A program made the translations under genes and the position numbers. The notes beneath the pieces were generated by a model, which saw nothing but the letters and a program-made list of their open reading frames with translations, did not search any database and was not told the DNA's origin. 64,000 nucleotides of DNA from Primula veris (Eukaryota; Streptophyta; Magnoliopsida; Ericales; Primulaceae): the NCBI GenBank assembly GCA_963682055.1, contig OY821749.1:17372631-17436630 (forward strand), given 5' to 3'. Shown here one piece after another: positions 50,080-59,989 of the stretch (positions are counted from its first letter, which is position 1; every line of letters begins with the position of its first letter).

Positions 50080-52241
50080 TCAAGGCTCCACCTGAGGGGA
50101 TGCGGGTGGGGGAGTCACATCAGCAGCAGGCCGAGGAGTGGACGGGGCCGAAACGAAATGGGGAAGGAGCGCTGTCGAAGTCGTCTGCCCTGGCAGCCGG
50201 GGGAGCTCCTCGTCCCGAAGATTTGCCCAATCTAAGGGTTTCGACGGTGCACCTTGGGGACAGGGGTACGCCAATTCCGACCACGCCCGATCCGACACAG
50301 GAGCCTTCGCGAAATTGAGAGCGCGAACATGAGCGCAAAAGACAGAAAAGTTAGCCATCATTGCTAACTTTGCCCGTTCATCTGCTTGCGCTACTTTCAG
50401 AGCCGCAACCTCCGATGTTCCGGCCTCCACGTCCTCCGCCATGAGCAAGTTATCGACCTCCAGTAGGTCATATTTTTCGACAACTGCTCTTTCTCGGCCC
50501 CCAACCTCTCGACCTCCTCGGCCATTATTCTACTTTCGGCCAACAGCTTCTCATTCTCCGCCTCTAGCTCGGAGACCCACTTCACTTTCTGCGCTTTATC
50601 CTCAGCCATTGCTTCGTTTTCGGCCTTCAGCTCTTCTTTCTCAGCCTCTAGTGCTGATAGCTGATCCCTTAACACCGCGATATCCACGAAAACCTATATT
50701 TAGAAACATCAGACACCAGCCAAAAGAAGAGCATCACGACCTATATAATAAAATGTGTACGCCACATACCCGAAGCGCATCGGCGCTGGCCTTCTCTATA
50801 ACCGACTTTACAGGCAGAGCAGCTATTTTCTCTGCATCCTTAACAACGAGGGGCTTAAGAGCAGTATACCCCATCCTCAAGACTTGGGTTTGCTCCAACA
50901 ATTCACCCCCACAACGAGCAATGTATTGGGTCATTGCAGCCCCGTCCATCGACACCTTTTCAGGACCCTCAGGAACCTCCTCCTCACCACCAATCACAAC
51001 CCCCACGGCAGTCTCCTTGCCGGCTTCCACTTCCACTCCTTCCCTCACCTCCTCTGAAGAACCGGTCTCAGGGGCCCTACGCTCGATCACCTCCATAGTA
51101 CGGATCGACGAGCAAACAGGCAGATCTATCGGGACCTCGGTATGAGGAGGCGAGATGACAGGCAGGGTCATCGTCTCCTCGCCCATGTTCACCAAGAGGT
51201 TCATGTGACTGAATACGTCATCAATCGACCCCTGAAACACAATAATACCCATAGACCGGGCAAGAGCAAGGGTAACCAATTGAGAAGTCAATAACTGAAA
51301 TAAGATAACATATAAAGCAAGGGACACGGGAGTTCAAAGATGACTATTCACACAAACAAGCATACACATACCTCACCATGCGCAGCAGCCTCCTCGGTAG
51401 TACCAGCATCCGCAACCTCTTCATTCACCGAGGTCTTTGACCCCTTCGTTTTCTTCAAGGTCCCAACAACATCATCTGATGCTCGGCGTTTAGGACGAGC
51501 AAGCTTTTTCCCTCCCCGAGAGGTGCTTCTCGCCCTGACAATTTTGAGGAAGTCCACCTCAGTCTCCTTGGGAATCTCGGGCGCAGGATTGCCCTTGGTC
51601 ACCGGCCCCGCCGAATAACCTAAGAGCATGGGAGCAGTGCGGCTCACTGGATCCTTCGCCGGTCCCGGCTCCCACCAATTCCATAGAGCCAAGAGAGCTT
51701 CGACATTGGGAGCACCTAGGTCGGGACTATCCGGAGCCGTCGTAGTAGGTCCGGGAATCTGGTGTCCGGGGCAACCCCATTCTCCGAAAGCAATCACAAT
51801 GCCAAGATTATGCTCCTTATTCGTATCAGGGAGACCGAGGACAAGCCGCGAGAATAAGCGCAATGTCTTCAGATACGAGCTCCGACGCTCAAAACTCAAA
51901 CTGTATACCCCGAACACATCTTTCAGTTCTATTTTTATCCCAGACAACTCCGACAACCTCTGGATACCGATCAAAGTACGGTAACCATTCAGAGCCAGTT
52001 GGGCCGGCGCTATCTGGACGGCCTCAAAGAACGAGGCCACCCATTCGGTGAACGGGAGTCTAAGACCCCCGGTAAAGAACGCCGAGGAACGTACGGCCAC
52101 CTCACCGGCCGGAACAAATCCCATAACCTCCTCATCGGAGACAGGCAGCCGAATGCGTATGTTGTCAGGTTTCCCGGCGAGCTTCTTAAATTCCTCTTCC
52201 ACAAATGGGCCAACTTGGGCCCGGCATTGGGTCAGAATGTC
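50080..52241 (-). CDS. Antisense gene with gypsy-type transposon domain (PF04195-like), one frameshift
   Basis: Three exons on the minus strand: 52241-51372, 51231-50770 and 50693-50080, joined by GT-AG introns in phase 0 (290 and 154 codons, then about 200). Exon 1 carries a domain like the plant putative gypsy type transposon family (Transposase_28): SSAFFTGGLRLPFTEWVASF, then IAPAQLALNGYRTLIG. Exon 2 is Glu/Pro-rich and exon 3 a long coiled coil (LRDQLSALEAEKEELKAENE). A one-base shift near 50440-50460 breaks exon 3: the frame reading MAEDKAQKVKW must shift to read MAEDVEAGTSEVAAL. The start codon must lie in an upstream exon, across the nested solo LTR. The function is unknown; such frames are antisense to the retrotransposon. 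Confidence 0.65.
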
Positions 52242-52403
52242 CTATCCAAACATCATAAACACTTCATCAGACACAATCCACCTAACCTAGATAGACAAAT
52301 TAAGAGCCACCCCCAATTCACTGGAAACCCTAAGATTTCCACCAACCCAACAAAAATCCTATACAGCAAGAAAAACCACTAATCAACAACCAAGATATAC
52401 ATA

Positions 52404-53639
52404 TGTTGAACGTAGAGTTCAATAATGATTTTGATTATAACTTTGATTATGTTTTTAATGATTTTACGATTTTACTATTTCTCTATTTCGTTGATATAAT
52501 GCTTGTCTTTTCCAAAGAAGAGAAAATGTAGATTTCAGGTCTTTAAATGATAGAGCATTCGATAACGAAGCCAACCTACCAAAATCGGAGCTAAAACGAA
52601 GAAGTTATGAGCATTCGAAGATTTACGAGACCAGGATTACAGACGACCGATCGACTGGACAAAAACGACCGATCGTTTTTTGTCCAAATTCTTCCAGAGA
52701 GCACGTCGAAAAAACGACCGATCGAAACTCAGAAATGACCGATCGTTTTCTGGAAAACGACCGATCGACTGTAGAAAACGACCGATCGTTTTCTACAGAA
52801 TTCGAAAACAGCTTTTCAGCTTTTTCTGGAAAATAGCTTAAAACAGCTTCAACCACTTCTAACGGTCAGAACCCAGAAAAACAGACCTCTGGTCTATATA
52901 TACAAGCTCAATCTCTCTTCCAAAATACCAATCCATTATCCAAATACCTCTTTCAATAAAAACCCAATTTATCACCATTTTGGTGAAAATATTCGAAAAA
53001 GAGGAAATCAAAGAAGAAAGAGATTCAAGCTCGATCATCATCAACAACTCACCAATTAGCTTTTTAAGAAGCAATTAGAATAGTGAGTGTAGTTACATGT
53101 TTGTAACAAAAATTGTATCGAGTGTTTTATAAACTCAATTGTGAGCGAGTGAACGGGTAGAGGCTTTGTAAGCAAGTGAAGCTTAAAAGCTCTAGGTTTT
53201 TCATTCGGGTACTCATAAATTGAGGGGGAGTCGTAGACTCGTAGACGTGTTCTCTTGCACTTGTATCAAGAGTAGGAACCCCGGGTAGAGGGTGAGCCAA
53301 TCGGTCGATTGAGCTCAATAGGATTTGTAATATCCGCAAGAACATTTTTAGTGAAATACTCGGTAGTACCGAGGAGAGGACGTAGGCGCGTTTGCCGAAC
53401 CTCTATAAATCGCGGTGTCAATTCCTTTCCCTTACTTTTACTTTACGCAACTTATTTTATTGCTTATTTTCTTGTTTGCGTTAAGTAATTCTAGCAATTC
53501 TTTAACTCTTGTTATAACGCTTAAGCTTAGAATTGCATTAGTTGGGTGTTAGTTGCTTAGAATTTTAATTAGGCGAAAATCGCCATAAACCTTATTCACC
53601 CCCCCCCCCCCCCCTCTAAGGTTAGCACACGGGCCAACA
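52404..53639 (+). mobile_element. Solo LTR (Copia/Sirevirus-like) with perfect target duplication
   Basis: 1236 bp starting TGTTG and ending CAACA, flanked on both sides by ACATA (52399-52403 and 53640-53644). A TATA box (CTATATATA, about 52894) and the 3' stretch GAGGACGTAGGC...ATTCACCCCCC are in the style of Sirevirus-type LTRs. No internal region or second LTR remains. It contains several copies of the word AACGACCGATCG (52640-52800). Confidence 0.88.
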
Positions 53640-53839
53640 ACATACACAGGTACACAAAAACATCTCCCAAACCCACATACATAACAGCAACAACCAATCA
53701 AATACATGCCCTAAGCGCAACCATATACGGAATACCAAGCAAAATACGAAAACACTTATAGTCATATTCGTGAGCAAGCAGTAGAGCGCAGCAGTGAATC
53801 TATCAGTTCTCAGGCGAAACACTAGATCGAGACGCAAGA

Positions 53840-53965
53840 TATTTTTGGCGGGAAGAGAAAACCCTAGAGAGAGACAATAAGAGATATTTTTTCAGCAAAT
53901 TATGGGATAAAAAAACAAAAGGGATTACTTAGCACAGTTAAAAGGAGTGGAGCCACAGAAAGAAT
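53840..53965 (-). promoter_or_regulatory. Likely promoter/leader of the antisense gene
   Basis: On the minus strand TATTTTATTC (about 53970-53960) is followed by TATTGTCTCTCTCTAGGGTT (about 53880-53860), a TC-rich leader typical of plant genes. It lies on the far side of the nested solo LTR from exon 1 of the antisense gene. Confidence 0.35.
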
Positions 53966-54567
53966 AAAATATTAACCGTCCTTTCGTGTGACAGAGGTTT
54001 ACCTTTTTTCCAACCATAGAAAAGTCCACAACATCTGCTCTTTTCGACAGATAAACGCTCCAAATCTTGCCACGTCACATAGTTTATCCCACTAACCAAG
54101 GCAGTTCACATCATTACACCTATATAAACTGCCCATGGACCCTACCACGAAAAGCTTCTACCATACGCTACCAGTATTATCAACCGAGGACACCCTCCGA
54201 GTAAGTTCCTCGACGCCAAACCGTTTCTTACCGAAATGGTACACCGAACAAGGTGAACGGAGACCGTTCCTAGCTCGACGACATTTAAGTGTCAAGTCTA
54301 ACAACGCTCTCCGGGGGATAACAATGGTGTACCTTGCTCGGTATCCAATGATGTCAACACAAAGGCAAAGCAAATAACACAGCAAAGATGCAAAGACAAA
54401 TAAAATAGACAGGATCAAGTTGCAAAACACAAGTTTTAGTCATCCAATGAGGTATTAAGGAAACTAACAGACAGGAATAAAAGTAGGAAATATTTTATTA
54501 ATATTTTCAATAATTCGGTTACAACTTAGAGATAATGCCTAATTACAAAGAAATCACAAAAGACTAA

Positions 54568-54879
54568 TTATTCCGAGGAAGAGCTTGCTTCAGCGCCCTC
54601 CGACCCCGGCTTGGACCGATCATGCAGCTCCTTGAAAGCGAGCTTATAGGCCCTCTTTGCTGCCTTTTCCTTAGCCAGGGAAGCCTCGAGCCTCTTTATG
54701 CGTTCAAAGGCCCAATCCAGGTCGGCCATCGTCAAGTGATGAGCCGCGTCCATATCAGACAACCTTTTGGTCACGTCCGCCAGCTTCCTTTTCATAACGC
54801 GAGCCTTCTTAACTTCATTCTCCAAGTAAGCGACATAATTTGAAGAATTATCTCCAGTAGAACTATTGGGAGAAGCCAT
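54568..54879 (-). CDS. Small antisense coiled-coil protein
   Basis: 103-residue frame with a true ATG. It starts MASPNSSTGDNSSNYVAYLE and continues with heptads through KKARVMKRKLADVTKRLSDM and RIKRLEASLAKEKAAKRAYK, ending in an acidic Ser-rich tail. On the minus strand a TATA box CTATAAAGA (54941-54933) lies about 55 bp upstream of the ATG. It may be a separate gene or exon 1 of the larger antisense gene. Function unknown. Confidence 0.55.
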   Translation of the reverse strand: MASPNSSTGDNSSNYVAYLENEVKKARVMKRKLADVTKRLSDMDAAHHLTMADLDWAFERIKRLEASLAKEKAAKRAYKLAFKELHDRSKPGSEGAEASSSSE

Positions 54880-54932
54880 TAAATCCCAAGATGGTGATGG
54901 AATAAGTAATTGTGGGAATGGTATTCCCTCTT

Positions 54933-54941
54933 TATAGTAAA
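54933..54941 (-). promoter_or_regulatory. TATA box of the small antisense frame
   Basis: CTATAAAGA on the minus strand, with short AT/GC context and a start codon about 55 bp downstream. Confidence 0.45.
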
Positions 54942-55175
54942 GGGATCTTCGAAAAGGTCAAGGGTTTCCTCGAACAAAGATCCCAAGGGTCATATCAAAG
55001 TCAAATAGCAAGTTTGCAAGTTCCCAAGACAGTAAATGGGTCCCGAGGAACAGTTATAAAAAGGGGCATTTGTCGAAAGAAACATAAGGGAGCATCTAAA
55101 CCGAAGTAATCTCTTCGACAGACCAATCATGACTCCCTCGACATGGAAACCATGCCGAGGAAGTCAGGGAGCACT

Positions 55176-55681
55176 TGATAGAACATAAAAATTAGACCCG
55201 AATGTATCTATTCTGATATGAATCGACCCACCCATCATAGAGGGGTATCTAATGCTTAAATGGGTTATGTCAAGCCTTTCTTTGAGAATAAGATGGGATC
55301 TTCCTAAAAGGCCAAGCCCACTTAAATAGGGACCCATGTCTGAAAAAACTCACAAGATTGAGACATTTGTCAACATCCTAGGAGGCATACTTGCCTATAA
55401 ATAGCCAAGTATCCCCCCCAAAACCAGGACCAAGAAAAAACATATCTAAAAAATATAGAGAGAATGAGAGAAAAGATAAAAACTTGTCAGATCATATCAC
55501 ACCAATAGCCTAACCGAGCAAGATAGAAAATCGAGCATAAAAGAGAAGAGAAATATCACATTCTGGATCGAACAGCGAATCCGAGCATAAATATAGTGAT
55601 TCAGTTGTAGTTCGAATAAGTGCAATTGCCGAATAATAATAAAGATCAAGAGGTGTTCATCGTTTACTTTCAATTCGTTAT
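55176..55681 (+). repeat. Gypsy 3' LTR, last 51 bp missing
   Basis: Begins TGATAGAACATAAAAATTAG after a purine-rich tract (GGAAGTCAGGGAGCACT) and matches the 5' LTR up to CAATTCGTTAT. The 5' LTR continues for 51 bp more (44194-44244); here the sequence passes straight into the flanking repeat. TATA box at 55397-55404. Confidence 0.92.
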
Positions 55682-55964
55682 TTTTGTGCTTGTTTTTCCA
55701 ATAAAAATGACAAAAATATAGGCTTCTCCCAAATGGGTCTGGATAAAAAACAAAAATGAATGGATCATATTGGTGGGAGCTTCACGTTCCCGTGATTTCT
55801 TATATATTTATTTATTTCGTTTTCATTATCTAAGGTTACGGTCACATTGGTCCTGTCAAATGTTATGTTTTCGTTACGGGAGGATTGATGATTTATACAC
55901 ATTACTTTAATTTGTAAGAGTACGTACAGACATGCATGGGAATCAGAAAGTTAAAAGTTCATTG
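55679..55964. repeat. Right copy of the 280-bp direct repeat flanking the Gypsy element
   Basis: Matches 43411-43690, joined to the truncated LTR through the 3-bp overlap TAT, and continues into unique DNA (TTTTACTCTC) after the shared end. Confidence 0.95.
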
Positions 55965-56611
55965 TTTTACTCTCTTTTTGCTTCATGTAGATTAAGACTG
56001 AGCCTCTACTTCATTTTAGGTAATTTGTGCATGCATTTCTAGTTCTATCCAGTATTAGAATGTTAACCTTCACTAAAATATGCATCAGTTTCGTGGACTG
56101 ATTGAAAACTAATAAAACCCTCTTCATGTACGATATAATATTGTCCTTTTGGTTTTTTGAATATTTTGTGAAGATAATGTGACTGAGAATCTTAAAAACA
56201 GCTCTCTTGATTTAAAAGGGTGTAGCTCCCTATATGTAAAGTTGGAATGCGTTTTTGTTCAAAATTTTAGAGCTAATATATAAAGTAGTAGTAAAAGAAT
56301 TTACAGATCAACCTAAGGAGAATTACCAAAGAGACAAGTACTAATTAAGAAGCCCACATACATTAATATTGGTTGTAATCTCTTTGCATGAGACAAGAGT
56401 TCTCACTAGTACTACATCATAAACTTACCCACCAGTAAAATGTATCACCGGAAGAGTCGAAATTTTATTCTTTATCCACCAATAATTAATTCACTAAATG
56501 TTACAAAGGCTAAATGTAATTAATGCTACGCAATATCACTTCCATTATACAATCCAATATCACTAAATGGTATCCTTAGCGAAGCCTTGCGTGTTGCGTG
56601 TATAATGCGTG

Positions 56612-56660
<49 letters not shown>

Positions 56661-58286
56661 CTGTATAAATAAATTTTTAAAAATTATATCGATTGAATGA
56701 ATATATTAAATTAGAAAGGGTGAGTAATATAATGTTTTGTTATACAAAATACACTTAAAACGATTTTGTTTGGTATAAAATTATAATTGTTTTGAAAAGA
56801 TAATTATTTTTGTGTGTTTTTAATATTTTGAATTGAATAAATGTAAATGAGTAATTATTAAAAAAGAGTTGAGTCATTTTTGAAAAAAAATGACCAAAAT
56901 TTGACATATTATTTTTTCTTAAATTGACTTTTATATATAATATGATAATTAAAATATTAAAAATAAATATTAAATCATGTTTATACTCTAAATATGTGTC
57001 GCGGACCCACACGTTAGATTTTCCCATTTGCAAATCTTGCCTACCCATATAAGTTTCCTTGCTGTGTTTTATTATTAATTTTAGAAATAGTGAAAGAGTA
57101 GTGGTATTGGAATATATGTTTATGTGTATATATTTATATATTCTCCTTCTATTATAATAAGTCAAATTAAATTAAATGAGTCTGTTTAATTTAGTTATTT
57201 TTTTTAAAATACACTTACATCTTTATATTAATTACAATAATAGCATACTCACATAAAAATATAAAAAGTAAAAACTAATAAAATTATTTATCTCTATTTA
57301 ATAACCAAACATTCTTTTAAATATTAAATTATGTTTTTTTTTTATTATCCGCATATCATTCTATTATAATAAGTCAACTCAAGTCAAATGAGACTGCTCA
57401 ATTTAGCTTTTTTTTTTTCAAAAATACTCCTACACCTTTATATTAATTACGATAATACCATACTCTCATAAAAATATAAAAAGTAAAAACTAATAAAACT
57501 ATTTATCACTCTGTAACGACCAAACATTTTTTTAAATCTTAAACTATATTTTCTTTTATTATCCACGTATTTATATCATAACTGTACATATTTTCTATAT
57601 TTTTATTGCATTACGCGCCGCACACATGACGTGTGAGATACGATTATTAGTTTATATCATAAATATACATATTTTCTATATTTTTATTGCATTTCGCACC
57701 GCACATACAATGCATGGGACAAGATTACTGGTATATATATAAATATATATATACCAGTAATCGTTGTCCACGCGTTGCGTATGCGATACGTAGTGACATA
57801 GATATGATCCCGAAAAATAAATTTAATATTTTTTTTAAATTTAAATATCTAATAATTAAATATAATTAATTAACAATCATATATAAAGAGTAATATAATG
57901 TTTTACTCTTATAAAAAATACACAACGATTTTGTTTGGAATATAATTGTGTGTAAAATAACATTTTTTTAAGTTATTTATGTATTTGAATTGAGTGATGA
58001 TATTTAAGAGTAATTACAATATTAGAGTGAGTGTATTTTTAAAAAAATTAGACAAAATTAAACAGATTCAAAATGGTGATTTGATTTGTATTAATAATAT
58101 ATAGTTACGCATGTACGTACCATTCTTTACCAATATTTCTACAAGGAGAGCACGTGACTTGCTACCCATAGAAGTTTCCGTGTTTATTTTATTATTATTT
58201 TTAGAAATGGTGATAGGTTGTAGAGGTTATATATATGTATAAACATCTAATTGAAATTCTATATATATAATAAGATACACGGCTTC
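55965..58286. other. AT-rich repeat-containing intergenic DNA
   Basis: No gene. An (AT)n run lies at about 56614-56657. About 57150-57735 holds a diverged tandem duplication (TAATAAGTCAA and CATACTC words at about 57160 and 57370; GCACCGCACATACAATGC-type words at about 57610 and 57700). 57748-58075 is a dispersed repeat. Confidence 0.55.
57748..58075 (+). repeat. Dispersed repeat, copy B
   Basis: CCAGTAATCGTTGTCCACGC, GCGATACGTAGTGACATAGA and onward to ATTAGAGTGAGTGTA, matching the complement of 41150-41450. A more diverged relative occupies about 56700-56870. Confidence 0.8.
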
Positions 58287-58507
58287 ATTTTAAAGTCTGC
58301 TCTTTTTTGATGGGTTAATTCCTTTTTGCTTTTTTAGTGTCTGATGAACTGCATCTGATACCATCTTTACCTTGCTTGCAAAGCATAGGTACTTCTTTTT
58401 TATTCATGCTTATTTTATTTTTATTTTTTACTTCAAGTAATTGTGAAATTTATGACTTACGAGGGACAAAGAGATCAGAAAAATTTTGTACAAGAAAACC
58501 GTTGAGC
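58287..58507. repeat. Left direct repeat flanking the minisatellite
   Basis: Contains GATGGGTTAATTCC, the exon-like CTGATGAACTGCATCTGATA after tttttag, and GTACAAGAAAACCGTTGAG. Right counterpart at 59796-59989. Confidence 0.9.
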
Positions 58508-58516
58508 TTAGAAAAT

Positions 58517-59613
58517 TACTCATACTGTTTTTAAAATGACTTAAATATGACTCAGATTGTTTTTAAAATGACTCGTACTGTTTTTAAAATTACTTAAAAC
58601 GATTTGGACTGTTTTTAAAATTACTTAAAACGACTTAGACTGTTTTTAAAATAAGTTAAAATAACTCAGACTATTTTTAAAATTACTCATATTATTTATA
58701 AATTACTCAAACTATTTTTAAAATGACTGAAAATGACTCAAACTGTTTTTAAAATGACTTAAAACGACTCAGACTGTTTTTAAAATGACTTAAAACGAAT
58801 CAGACTGTTTTTAAAATGATTTAAAATGACTCAATATGTTTTTAAAATTACTCAAAAAGTTTTTAAAATTACTCAAAAAGTTTTTAAAATTACTCAGACT
58901 ATTTTTAAAATGACTTAAAACGACTCTAGATGTTTTAAAAATGACTTAAAACAACTATAACTGTTTTAAAAATGATTTAAAATGACTCGGACTGTTTTTA
59001 AAATAACTTAAAACGAGTCAAACTATTTTTAAAAGGACTTAATACGACTCAAATTGTTTTTAAAATTACTCAGATTGTTTTTAAAATAATTTTAAATGAC
59101 TCACACTGTTTTTAAAATGACTTAAAACGACTCAGATTGTTTTTAAAATTACTCAGACTGTTTTTAAAACGATTTAAAATGATTCAGACTATTTTTAAAA
59201 TGACTTAATGACTCAGACTGTTTTTAAAATAACTCAAAACGACTCAGATTGGTTTTAAAATGACTTAGACTATTTTTAAAATGACTTAGACTGTTTTTAA
59301 AATGACTTAAAACGACTCAGACTGTTTTTAAATGACTTAAAAGGACTCGGACTATTTTTAAATGACTTAAAACGACTCAAACTGTTTTTAAAATGACTTA
59401 AAACGACTCGGACTGTTTTTAAAATGACTTAAAACAACTCGGATTGTTTTTAAAATAACTTAAAACGACTCCGACTGTTTTTAAAATGACTTAAAACAAC
59501 TCCGACTGTTTTTAAAATGACTCAAAACGACTCAGATTTTTTAAAAAATGACTCGGACTATTTTTAAAATGACTAAAATTATTTTTAATATGAATTAAGA
59601 CGATCCAGACTAT
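58517..59613. repeat. 31-bp minisatellite array
   Basis: About 1.1 kb of a unit close to ACTGTTTTTAAAATGACTTA plus AAACGACTCGG, with about 20-bp short variants and many substitutions; roughly 35-40 units. The right part is the most regular. No coding frame. Confidence 0.95.
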
Positions 59614-59795
59614 TTTTTTGCGCTTTTGGATTTTTGCTGATTTTAGATTTTTGGGATTTTTTTTCTTCATTTTTTCTTATTTTTTTGGGATTTTTATTGG
59701 TTAGTTAGGGAAAATGAACAAATCTTTAATTAATTTCAGTTTCATATACTAATAATTAATTAAGTTGTATATAAGATATCAATAAAAAATTATCC

Positions 59796-59989
59796 CATTT
59801 TAGGGGCTGCTTTTTTTTTATGGGTTAATTCCTGTTTGCTTTTTTAGTGTATGATGAACTGCATCTGATACTATCTTTACCTTTATTCATGCTTGTTTTA
59901 TTTTTATTTTTTACTTCAAGTAATTGTGAAATTTATGACTTATGAGGGACAAAGAAATCAGAAGATTTTTGTACAAGAAAACTGTTGAG
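59796..59989. repeat. Right direct repeat flanking the minisatellite
   Basis: About 90 percent identical to 58287-58507 but lacks about 26 bp (TTGCTTGCAAAGCATAGG and neighbours). Confidence 0.9.

Larger units (their letters stand above)
43689..55681 (+). mobile_element. Tat-lineage Ty3/Gypsy derivative with antisense genes
   Basis: 5' LTR 43689-44244, primer-binding site at 44247, gag 44325-46310, protease fused to integrase C-terminus 46341-47333, tandem arrays 47423-48480, antisense reading frames 48492-54879 and a truncated 3' LTR 55176-55681. The LTRs differ at roughly 3 percent of positions by eye. Gag architecture, the VDQGAS protease motif, the long 3' region with antisense frames and the tandem repeats all fit the Tat group. 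RT, RNase H and the integrase core are missing, so it is non-autonomous. A solo LTR is nested at 52404-53639. Confidence 0.9.

Noticed and set aside
49119..51145. Plus-strand open frames at 49119-49550 and 50441-51145
   Set aside because: They mirror the antisense frames and are low-complexity Ser/Pro/Arg-rich; the minus strand has splice sites and recognisable segments.
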